From Bacillus sp. FJAT-26390 (GTDB taxonomy: Bacteria; Bacillota; Bacilli; Paenibacillales; Paenibacillaceae), in NCBI RefSeq assembly GCF_001682865.1, contig NZ_MAQX01000032.1, positions 186,001-250,000 on the forward strand: 64,000 nt of DNA, in the 5' to 3' direction. Shown piece by piece: positions 8,552 to 15,169 of this stretch (position 1 is the stretch's first letter; every line of letters starts with the position of its first letter). The position numbers and the translations under genes were made by a program. Under the pieces are notes generated by a model. That model was not told where the DNA came from. It did no database searches and was given only the letters and a program-made list of their open reading frames with translations.

Positions 8552-9145
8552 CTATAATCCTCTTATTTCTTTATATGGCCATAAAATATAATCGGCTCTG
8601 CCCCGAATCAGCTCTTCCGGCACTGCATGAAACGTCCTGCTGTCTAGGCTAGCTCTAGCATGGCGATTATCTCCCATGACAAAATAATGCCCTTCGCCGA
8701 TAACTTCTGGCCCATAGCTCATATCTTCGATTAAAGAATCCGTGTATGGCTCGTCCACCAGCTCGCCGTTGCGATATAAACGCTCATTGTGAACCTCGAT
8801 ACGGTCACCGGGAACGCCTACTACCCTTTTCACGAGATACTTCTCTTCTTTTGCGCCTGTATTCGGCTCCTTCAAAATAACGACGTCCCCGACCTTCGGC
8901 TTGCCGACCAAAAAAACGATTTTATTAACAAAGAGCCACTCATGGGCCGTTAATGTCGGTTCCATCGAATGCCCCTCGACTTTGGAGAGATTGAATACAA
9001 AAAAATGCAGTAGCATCACGACTGCAAAAGCAAAAACTAATGTTTTCGTCCAATCCAGCAGCTCTGCCAGCCATGAAGAACCGTTGCTAGCTGCGATATC
9101 GGCATCGTTCTCCCGCGCCTCATGATCCTGATTGATCCGGCTCAT
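8552..9145 (-). CDS. sipS: Signal peptidase I
   Basis: Removes signal peptides from secreted proteins at the outer face of the membrane. It has a short cytoplasmic N-terminus (1-30), one transmembrane helix (about 31-52) and the Ser/Lys catalytic dyad: Ser60 in GHSMEPTL and Lys106 in VKRVVGVPGD. The later boxes FVMGDNR and LDSR are also present. At 197 residues with one membrane helix it is the Gram-positive type. Its ATG overlaps the stop of the DUF402 gene by four bases (ATGA), with GGTGGA as ribosome site, so the two are translationally coupled. Bacilli often have several such genes, so the exact sip paralogue name is not certain. Confidence 0.95.
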   Translation of the reverse strand: MSRINQDHEARENDADIAASNGSSWLAELLDWTKTLVFAFAVVMLLHFFVFNLSKVEGHSMEPTLTAHEWLFVNKIVFLVGKPKVGDVVILKEPNTGAKEEKYLVKRVVGVPGDRIEVHNERLYRNGELVDEPYTDSLIEDMSYGPEVIGEGHYFVMGDNRHARASLDSRTFHAVPEELIRGRADYILWPYKEIRGL

Positions 9146-9699
9146 TGCTCCACCTCATCCATTCGTCTGCGCCATTCCTCATAATAAAGAGTCACGCGTT
9201 GGTCTTGAAAAGGGGGCTGTCCGAGGTCGATGCGTCGCAGAAGAGCTTCAAGCCCCTCCTGCACCTTATCGTCGACCATTTTCGGATAGTGGTAAGCCGC
9301 TTTATGCATCTCGTATTCATCTTGGTCGACAACGAACCTTCCGCCGTCTACCGTACGGATAACATCCAAATCATAGTCGATATAAGTGAGCACATCCCCC
9401 TGCAAATAAGGCGGCGAGGCGATGTTGCAATAATAGCGGACGCCCCCCTCCTCGAGCAAAGCGACGATGTTATACCATTGCCCAGGTATAAAAAAGGAGA
9501 CTGCAGGAACGCGGCTGATCCACACTTTGCCATCAGACTCTTGAATCGGCGTTTGGCGGTTTATGAGTACGAACATAGACTCCGCCTTATGCTCATCAGC
9601 GCGCAGCTCATCCGGAACGAGCCAATTCTGCTGCCATGTACGGTGAATGTGACCGTTATGCTTGAAGCTTTTGATGACACAGTGCCGATATGGTTCCAT
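9142..9699 (-). CDS. DUF402 nucleoside tri-/diphosphatase family protein (YgaC/Ntdp-like)
   Basis: A 185-residue DUF402 protein. Characterised relatives (Staphylococcus Ntdp) hydrolyse nucleoside tri- and diphosphates; the substrate here is unknown. Visible family features are KHNGHIHRTW near the start, the YYCNIASPP strand, YIDYDLDV and the acidic DQDEYE motif typical of the metal site. The ATG at 9699 (MEPYRH) is chosen because AAGGAG lies about seven bases upstream; the frame runs open to 9795 without another ribosome site. It is the first gene of the five-gene minus-strand run continuing with signal peptidase I, rnhA, queG and ogt. Confidence 0.88.
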   Translation of the reverse strand: MEPYRHCVIKSFKHNGHIHRTWQQNWLVPDELRADEHKAESMFVLINRQTPIQESDGKVWISRVPAVSFFIPGQWYNIVALLEEGGVRYYCNIASPPYLQGDVLTYIDYDLDVIRTVDGGRFVVDQDEYEMHKAAYHYPKMVDDKVQEGLEALLRRIDLGQPPFQDQRVTLYYEEWRRRMDEVEQ

Positions 9700-9810
9700 C
9701 CCGTTCTCCTTGTTTAAGTGTATAGTAATAAGAAAAGCATATCTCACCGCCAAAAGCAATGGCGATGCAGATATGCCCTGCGTACAATCTAACATGCAGT
9801 AAAGTTCGCG

Positions 9811-10233
9811 TTAACCCGCAACAATGCTCAGTTTCTGAAAAGATCTGATAAAATCGTTGGCTACGTAGCCCATTGACTCATACAGCGGCAGAACCGGTTC
9901 ATTATGCTCGTCCGCGGTTATTAGTATCTTTGTGACATGGCGCTGTTCGAAACGCTGGCGCAATGCCTGGATAAGCGTTCTACCGATTCCTTTCCTTTGG
10001 TGGAGAGGAGAGACGGCAATTCGATAATAATAACCTTTGTTATTATCAATCGTACCGATAATCATGCCCACAATTTCGGAATTTTCGACAGCGACTAGAA
10101 CTAAATCACTATCCCATGACAACTGGCGGGCAAAAGCCTCCATCGTTTGTTCGTAGCACTCTTCTGATAGAACATCTTCGAGTAGTGCTGTAATTGATCG
10201 GTAATCGGACAACTGGAAGGAACGAACATTCAT
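9811..10233 (-). CDS. GNAT-family N-acetyltransferase
   Basis: A 140-residue acetyltransferase of the GNAT superfamily, transferring acetyl from acetyl-CoA to an unknown amine. The acetyl-CoA site is seen in RIAVSPLHQRKGIGRTLIQALRQ (motif A, QRKGIG), preceded by the strand SEIVGMIIGTI and followed by the ESMGYV motif B region. The ATG at 10233 has AGAAGGTG about 10 bases upstream. It stands alone, in the opposite orientation to sodA. A palindromic cre-like site lies 127 bases upstream, between the two genes. Confidence 0.9.
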   Translation of the reverse strand: MNVRSFQLSDYRSITALLEDVLSEECYEQTMEAFARQLSWDSDLVLVAVENSEIVGMIIGTIDNNKGYYYRIAVSPLHQRKGIGRTLIQALRQRFEQRHVTKILITADEHNEPVLPLYESMGYVANDFIRSFQKLSIVAG

Positions 10234-10359
10234 TTAAATTACACCTTCTATACCATGTCATAGTACTGCATTTAGAATATATTACGACAAATTTTAACGA
10301 AATCCTGCTTGTATCTTTAATATTCCTTAAAAAAATTAAACAAATCATCGATTATCTCC

Positions 10360-10387
10360 TGAAAACGCTTAATATTAAGCGCTTTCA
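10360..10387. promoter_or_regulatory. Palindromic double cre-like site between GNAT gene and sodA
   Basis: A 28-bp near-perfect inverted repeat centred at 10373/10374. The plus strand contains TGAAAACGCTTAAT and the minus strand TGAAAGCGCTTAAT; each matches the CcpA cre consensus TGWAARCGYTWNCW at 13 of 14 positions. The core CGCTTAATATTAAGCG is a perfect palindrome. The binding protein is inferred from the motif only. Confidence 0.5.
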
Positions 10388-10519
10388 TCAATTTAATCGT
10401 TTTTTTTGTAAACTGATACGGTTCTATGTGACTATTTCGAATAATTTGCTCGGCTCTGTGTTACCCTATTGCAGGTATGTTTGCCGCCCCTCCCTCTTCC
10501 GACTTTTGAAACAATAATG

Positions 10520-10548
10520 TTGATTTATTCAATCGGATAAGGGATAAT
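10520..10548 (+). promoter_or_regulatory. Probable sigma-A promoter of sodA
   Basis: A -35 box TTGATT (10520-10525), a 17-bp spacer and a -10 box GATAAT (10543-10548) lie 39 bases before the sodA ATG, a typical short leader. Confidence 0.65.
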
Positions 10549-10587
10549 GGACTTGGATAACTACATATAATTAGGAGGCTGTAAAAA

Positions 10588-11199
10588 ATGGCACATCAAC
10601 TACCTGCATTGCCGTACGCGCACAACGCACTTGAGCCGCATATCGATGCGACTACAATGGAAATTCACCACGGCCGTCACCATAACGCATACGTGACTAA
10701 CCTTAACGCTGCTTTGGAGTCCGCTCCAGAATTGCAAAGCAAATCAATCGAAGACTTGATCTCCGATCTTGCTAGCGTTCCTGAAGCAATCCGCACGGCT
10801 GTTCGCAACAACGGCGGCGGACATGCTAACCACAGCTTGTTCTGGGAAACAATCGGACCAAACGCTGGCGGAGCACCAACTGGCGCTCTTGCAGCAGCAA
10901 TCGAAAGCGAGCTTGGCGGCTTTGATACGTTCAAAGCAGACTTCGCTAAAGCAGCTACAACTCGTTTCGGCAGCGGCTGGGCATTCCTAGCAGTAGCTAA
11001 CGGCAAATTGAAAGTATACAGCTTGCCGAACCAAGACAGCCCGATCATGGAAGGCGAAACGCCAATCCTTGGTCTTGATGTTTGGGAGCACGCTTACTAC
11101 CTGAACTACCAAAACAAACGTCCTGACTACATCGCGGCGTTCTGGAACGTAGTTAACTGGGATGAAGTTAGCAAACGTTACGATGCAGCTGTAAAATAA
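10588..11199 (+). CDS. sodA: Manganese superoxide dismutase
   Basis: Detoxifies superoxide in the cytoplasm. The 203-residue protein has all metal ligands: His27 (EIHHGRHH), His82 (GHANHSLFW), Asp164 and His168 (DVWEHAYY). Gln149 in PNQDSP and the NNGGGH motif are the Mn-type signature. A strong AGGAGG lies before the ATG. A good promoter and a strong terminator bracket it as a single-gene transcript. It shares its domain with the extended SOD at 4.2 kb, but that copy has His at the Gln149 position, so the two probably differ in metal and role. Confidence 0.97.
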   Translation: MAHQLPALPYAHNALEPHIDATTMEIHHGRHHNAYVTNLNAALESAPELQSKSIEDLISDLASVPEAIRTAVRNNGGGHANHSLFWETIGPNAGGAPTGALAAAIESELGGFDTFKADFAKAATTRFGSGWAFLAVANGKLKVYSLPNQDSPIMEGETPILGLDVWEHAYYLNYQNKRPDYIAAFWNVVNWDEVSKRYDAAVK

Positions 11200-11233
11200 T
11201 ATTGTTTTTCCAGTGAGGCGCTGCCTCATGCGA

Positions 11234-11271
11234 AACGAGCCCTAGAAGCGATTCTAGCGGCTCGTTTTTTT
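11234..11271 (+). terminator. Terminator of sodA
   Basis: A long stem (ACGAGCC, then TAGAA/TTCTA around GCGA) is followed by seven T. A diverged copy lies at 11736-11769. Confidence 0.9.
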
Positions 11272-11382
11272 GTGTCCGGTAAAAGTAGCAGTTGACCTCG
11301 CAATGAATGCTAATGAGCAGCACACTCTGCCTATGGGCGGTAGATGCTGCTTGGAGCGGCAGATGCTGCGGCAGTTGCAAGA

Positions 11383-11458
11383 TTAACGGGAAAAACTCCC
11401 GCTAATTGAAGCGATATCAGCCGAAAATTAGCTTTAGCAGGAAAATCTCCCGTTAATT
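11383..11458. repeat. Paired 25-base intergenic palindromic units
   Basis: Units 11383-11407 and 11434-11458 share the pattern TTA-N-C-N-GGAAAA-N-CTCCCG-N-TAATT, differing at four or five positions. Each can fold on itself through CGGGA and TCCCG. Similar sequence continues less clearly to 11580. Such units resemble dispersed intergenic repeats of Paenibacillus genomes (from memory). Confidence 0.55.
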
Positions 11459-11671
11459 TTTAACTTTTGGCCCGATTGGAGTGGAAAGCGCGCCGATTCA
11501 GGACATTTTCCAGTTAAATGATGAAACTGCCGTTCACGGCGGGAAATTAGATGGAGCTTTTCCTGTTAATTCTGTTTAGCAGCAATGGTGGGTAAGCTCG
11601 CAAGGGTAGTTGCTTCATATAAGACTATATTAGGCTCCCTTAGCGTATGCGAGGACCAGTTAAAGTAGTGT

Positions 11672-11698
11672 GTTTGGCGTTTGGCGTTTGGCGTTGGC
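11672..11698 (+). repeat. Short tandem repeat, 7-base unit
   Basis: Three to four copies of GTTTGGC in a row, the last one shortened by one T. A simple slippage-type repeat in non-coding DNA. Confidence 0.8.
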
Positions 11699-11914
11699 GA
11701 AAACATGATACTCGGGTGACACCCATTGCGTCTAGCGAGCCATAGAAGCGATTCTATAGGCTTGTTTTCTTTTGCTTATTGTTCTGATCAGATAGAATGG
11801 CGTTTTTCAGCATCACTAACTGTCAAAACTCCCGAACACCGCATAGGCGTTTGCCGCATACGATACAGAAGGATAAATGCCTATACTGTTACGTGAAGGA
11901 GACTGAGTGCTTGC

Positions 11915-12532
11915 ATGAACTATACTTATGCTAACGGGCAACAACCTCTCGCAGCTCCGCGACAATCAGCTCGAGCCGGCAGCCGCGGCTGCGGCTGCGG
12001 CGGAACGCGCATGATTATGCCGACGCCTTCGCAAGGCGGCTTCGGACCGGGTGGTCCGGGCGGCTTCCCGCCGGGGCCGGGGCCTTTCCCGCCGGGGCCG
12101 GGGCCTTTCCCGCCGGGACCTTTCCCGTTCCCGATTCCATTTCCGGTGCCGTTCCCGTTCAATCCCGGGCCGCACGCGTCGGTAACGGTCGTCATCAACG
12201 GAGGAAGAGCGTTCCCGAACGTTACGCAGGCTTACCGGGTGCCATTCCGTCCGGGCTTGTCAATTTACCAAGCGCTAGCTGAAACCGGCGTCGTCCGTTT
12301 TAATTTTAACGGGCAGATCGTATCGGTTAGCGGCATTCCGATCAGCGGCAATATTAGCTACCGCCTGCTATTGAATGGCCGCATTATTCCTGCGACACTG
12401 CTTAGCTTCCCTGTTCAGCGCAATGATTCTATCGCTTTGGAGCTCGTTTACAACGGGCTGCTGCGCGAGGAAGATAACGAAGCTGAATGGCCCGACCAGA
12501 GCGATGAATCCATCCCGTCAGAAGAGATCTAA
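11915..12532 (+). CDS. Pro/Gly-repeat protein with C-terminal beta-rich domain, unknown function
   Basis: A 205-residue protein I cannot assign to a named gene. Residues 1-40 include a short Cys/Gly cluster (RGCGCGG). Residues 41-86 are a low-complexity Pro/Gly/Phe stretch, encoded by a 21-base tandem repeat (FPPGPGP). Residues 88-183 look like a compact beta domain (TVVINGG, LSIYQALAETGVV, NISYRLLLNGR), loosely like the DUF4430 or beta-grasp type; the tail is acidic. No signal peptide is visible, and Gly/Pro-rich proteins without one are often spore-coat components in this group, which is only a guess. The ATG at 11915 follows AAGGAGA at a rather wide 12 bases. Confidence 0.75.
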   Translation: MNYTYANGQQPLAAPRQSARAGSRGCGCGGTRMIMPTPSQGGFGPGGPGGFPPGPGPFPPGPGPFPPGPFPFPIPFPVPFPFNPGPHASVTVVINGGRAFPNVTQAYRVPFRPGLSIYQALAETGVVRFNFNGQIVSVSGIPISGNISYRLLLNGRIIPATLLSFPVQRNDSIALELVYNGLLREEDNEAEWPDQSDESIPSEEI

Positions 12533-12551
12533 AACAAATTTTCCAACAAGC

Positions 12552-12604
12552 AAAGAGCTAGAGAAAACAGTCTCCCCCGGACGGTTTTTTCTAGCTCTTT
12601 CTCT
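12552..12604. terminator. Bidirectional terminator between Pro/Gly-repeat gene and HtrA-like gene
   Basis: AAAGAGCTAG on one side pairs with CTAGCTCTTT on the other, with A-rich and T-rich inner stem parts. It sits between two convergent genes. Confidence 0.8.
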
Positions 12605-12612
12605 ATAGCCCC

Positions 12613-13731
12613 TTATTTGATCGCTTTCCCTTTGCCGCTCAGAAGCTTCAGTTGATCGTTTTCGTAGCCTACCTCGTACGTCACCTGATATTTGCTAAGC
12701 ACATTTTTGCCGTTAACCCGCTCGTCAACCGAAATGATCGCGATGACCGTCGCCTTATCGTTTCTGCTGTTATTCACGTGCATATTATCGATTACGACGT
12801 TTAGGGTCCCGAGATAACCTTCCCTGAACTTCTCGTAGCTGGTGCCTTCTTTCCAGTTGCCGCCAAGCAGCGAGTACGCATACACGTAATCCGCATTGTT
12901 CAAGCTGTCATAGAAATGCGTGACGAGATAGCCAGCAAACTCATCTATCGAAGCACTATCCTTCAAATCATCCTGCTCCTCGGGCTGCTCTACCTCAGGA
13001 AGCTCCGTCATCGGCTCCTTGGACCAGCCCTCCGCAATCTCGATTACATTCGATATCGGAATGCTGAAGCCGATCGAACCCTGCTCATAGCCCGCCGAGT
13101 TAATGCCAAGCACCGCCCCCGTCTTCTGGTCAACGAGGGGCCCACCGCTGTTGCCTGGCGCAATCGGCGCCGAGATTTGGTATAAATCCGAGTACAAATA
13201 CGGCTCGATCTCAAAGCTTCTGCCAAGGCCGCTTATAATGCCGGTCGTAACCGTATTTTGAAAACCTAGCGGACTGCCTACAGCGAGCACCTCATCGCCA
13301 ACCTCCGCTTTCTCATCGCGCACGACCTGCAGCGGCTCCGTCCCGGCCAAATCGGTTACGCGTACGACGGCAATATCGGTCTCCGTACTAATGCCGATAA
13401 CCTCGCCATCCAGCTCGCGGGCATCCGCGGTTTTAATTTTCACCTTATGGGAGCCAGCCACGACATGGGCATTCGTGATCAGATCACCCTCCAAATTATA
13501 AAGAAAACCGGAGCCTTGATCGCCATCCTCCGTCTCGATCATCACGACCAGCTTCTGCGTCTCGAAAATAATGTCCTTAAGCGTCTTTGTCTTTTTCTCT
13601 CCCGCAACTGCAAGCAGCGGCTTGCCTGTAAGCTGACTAGGCACTTTGGAATGAATGCCCCAAACCGCAGCCATGCCGCCGCATAAAATCAGGGTTGACG
13701 CGATGGCGCTGATCCATGCTCGTTTACTCAT
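12613..13731 (-). CDS. HtrA-type membrane-anchored serine protease lacking a PDZ domain
   Basis: A trypsin-like protease of the DegP/HtrA type. One N-terminal hydrophobic helix (about 5-26) anchors it, with the protease outside the cell. The triad is His89 (NAHVV), Asp119 (TDIAVV) and Ser195 (APGNSGGP). HtrA proteins normally carry one or two PDZ domains after the protease; here the C-terminus (about 265-372) instead resembles a small NTF2-like or similar alpha+beta domain (HFYDSLNNADYVYAYSLLGG). The ATG at 13731 follows GGGGGG by seven bases. It starts 15 bases after the zinc-ribbon membrane protein, so the two are one operon. It probably handles misfolded envelope proteins or processes a specific target; the substrate is unknown. 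Confidence 0.9.
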   Translation of the reverse strand: MSKRAWISAIASTLILCGGMAAVWGIHSKVPSQLTGKPLLAVAGEKKTKTLKDIIFETQKLVVMIETEDGDQGSGFLYNLEGDLITNAHVVAGSHKVKIKTADARELDGEVIGISTETDIAVVRVTDLAGTEPLQVVRDEKAEVGDEVLAVGSPLGFQNTVTTGIISGLGRSFEIEPYLYSDLYQISAPIAPGNSGGPLVDQKTGAVLGINSAGYEQGSIGFSIPISNVIEIAEGWSKEPMTELPEVEQPEEQDDLKDSASIDEFAGYLVTHFYDSLNNADYVYAYSLLGGNWKEGTSYEKFREGYLGTLNVVIDNMHVNNSRNDKATVIAIISVDERVNGKNVLSKYQVTYEVGYENDQLKLLSGKGKAIK

Positions 13732-13746
13732 CTCATCGCCCCCCTT

Positions 13747-15009
13747 TTAATCCAAATACCAAGTCGCATGATCAACGACTACGGTCGTATTTTCAACATG
13801 TACACCATCCAAGGTGCTCGTAAAGCTCAATTTCCCGCCCGGATCCACATAATCCGGCGATGCTACAGCCGTGCCTTTGCCTACTTCTTTGCCAGCGGCA
13901 TCATGCACGATGAACTGCACAGAAATCGAATAAATTGGGCGCGTTGCGGCATTTTTCAGCTCCCCTGTTATCGTTAGATTGCCAGCCTCATCGAGCTTCG
14001 AATCGATTTTCACAACCTCGACGGCTGCCGTTTGGTTTTTCAAATCCTCTGCCGCCGCTTGCTGCATGGCATGCTCCAGACGCTGCTGCTCGGTTTTCTC
14101 GTAATCGGTTTGAGCTTTATTAATTTTCTTCTCAAGCGCTGCCAATTGCTCATTGCCGCTTGCGATCTCAAGTCCTTTGGACGTTATCTCTAACGCTTCC
14201 GAGTAATTTTTGGTTTTCAGAAGAGCTTCCGCATCCTTTAAGCTAATCGCTACGATTTTCGCCAAAATCTGTTCCCGCAGCGCCGATGCTTCGTCGCCTT
14301 CTAAGTGATTCGCAACCTTAAGCTTAGCTTCAAGCTCATCTACCGTATTCAAATCCGACAGCTCATCCGTCAGCTTCATCAGCTCGAGCTGCGCCCTGCA
14401 ACCGCGTAGCTGATCCTTCACCTTGGCATAGATCGGCTCCGTATGGCCTCTCAGCTCATTTTTAAGCTGATCGAGCGTCTCCTCTGCTTCCGTAAGGCTC
14501 TGCTCCTCGAGCTGCTTGCCAGCGGCTGCTGCTGATTGAGACAGCTGGATGACATGATCTACAACCTCGGCATCCTTCTGCACCGCTGCAAAGCCCGGAC
14601 GAGCCATGCTTGCTTCCTTAAGAAGCGCTGCCGCTTCCGCATATTTTCCTGCAAGCGCCTGCGCTTTGGCCTCGGTTTGCAGTTTGAGTACTTTATCATT
14701 GATCCCCGATTGATAGATATAGTAGCTAAATACCGAACCCGCCGTAATAAGCGCAAGGATAATCGGCATCAACCACGTCCTCACTGAGCGTTTTGCACTC
14801 CTTCTCCGCACAATGCTAGGCACGCTCGGTTGCAAAGCTAATTCTCTCTCATAATTAGTCTCTATAGCAACGGCTGTCTCCGATAAGACGACAGTTTGGT
14901 TATCAATAGCAGCCGTAGTCGTTTCCTCGTCCATAGCGAGCAGTCTTCCGCACTGACTGCAATAGACCGCATCGTCAGTCCGCTTTTTTCCGCAATGATA
15001 GCAATACAC
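13747..15009 (-). CDS. Zinc-ribbon, single-helix membrane protein with coiled coil and FxLYD-like C-terminus
   Basis: A 420-residue protein of unknown role. Cys3, Cys6, Cys17 and Cys20 form an N-terminal zinc ribbon (CYHCG and CSQCG) on the cytoplasmic side. A transmembrane helix covers about residues 78-98. The outer part holds a helical, TPR-like or coiled-coil region (about 105-325, rich in A, E, K and L) and a beta domain (about 330-420) of the FxLYD type seen in Firmicute envelope proteins (TGELKNAATRPIYSISVQF). The start is a GTG at 15009 preceded by GGGAG. It is the first gene of an operon with the PDZ-less protease, so it may present substrates to it or sense envelope state (inference). 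Confidence 0.85.
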   Translation of the reverse strand: MYCYHCGKKRTDDAVYCSQCGRLLAMDEETTTAAIDNQTVVLSETAVAIETNYERELALQPSVPSIVRRRSAKRSVRTWLMPIILALITAGSVFSYYIYQSGINDKVLKLQTEAKAQALAGKYAEAAALLKEASMARPGFAAVQKDAEVVDHVIQLSQSAAAAGKQLEEQSLTEAEETLDQLKNELRGHTEPIYAKVKDQLRGCRAQLELMKLTDELSDLNTVDELEAKLKVANHLEGDEASALREQILAKIVAISLKDAEALLKTKNYSEALEITSKGLEIASGNEQLAALEKKINKAQTDYEKTEQQRLEHAMQQAAAEDLKNQTAAVEVVKIDSKLDEAGNLTITGELKNAATRPIYSISVQFIVHDAAGKEVGKGTAVASPDYVDPGGKLSFTSTLDGVHVENTTVVVDHATWYLD

Positions 15010-15110
15010 TTCCGTTCAACTCCCAGCCCATGATTCTCTCTATTTACATCTATCTATTCTATATGAATTAGTAGGTAATCTCCATTTAATTTAGTGGAAA
15101 ATTTAGTTAG

Positions 15111-15156
15111 GCAAATAAAGACAGCTTCCCGTGGTCAGAGACCAGAGAAGCTGCCT
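15111..15156 (-). terminator. Terminator of the giant SLH gene
   Basis: On the minus strand GGCAGCTTC...GGTC pairs with GACC...GAAGCTGTC, followed by TTTATTTG. It lies 14 bases past the stop. Confidence 0.8.
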
Positions 15157-15169
15157 TTATTAAGATTGT

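Larger units (their letters stand above)
11272..11914. other. Repeat-rich intergenic region without a gene
   Basis: No open frame with a ribosome site was seen over about 640 bases. The region holds two copies of a 25-base palindromic unit (11383-11407 and 11434-11458), a less clear third stretch (about 11500-11580), a short tandem TTTGGCG array (about 11672-11698), and a diverged copy of the sodA terminator (11736-11769). Confidence 0.7.

Noticed and set aside
10194..10517. 107-codon plus-strand frame between the GNAT gene and sodA
   Set aside because: AT-rich, no ribosome site, overlaps the cre-like palindrome and the GNAT start region.
11926..12198. Gly/Lys/Pro-rich frame antisense to the Pro/Gly-repeat gene
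   Set aside because: Low-complexity mirror of the repeat; no start signal. The plus-strand frame has the ribosome site and a folded-looking C-terminal domain.
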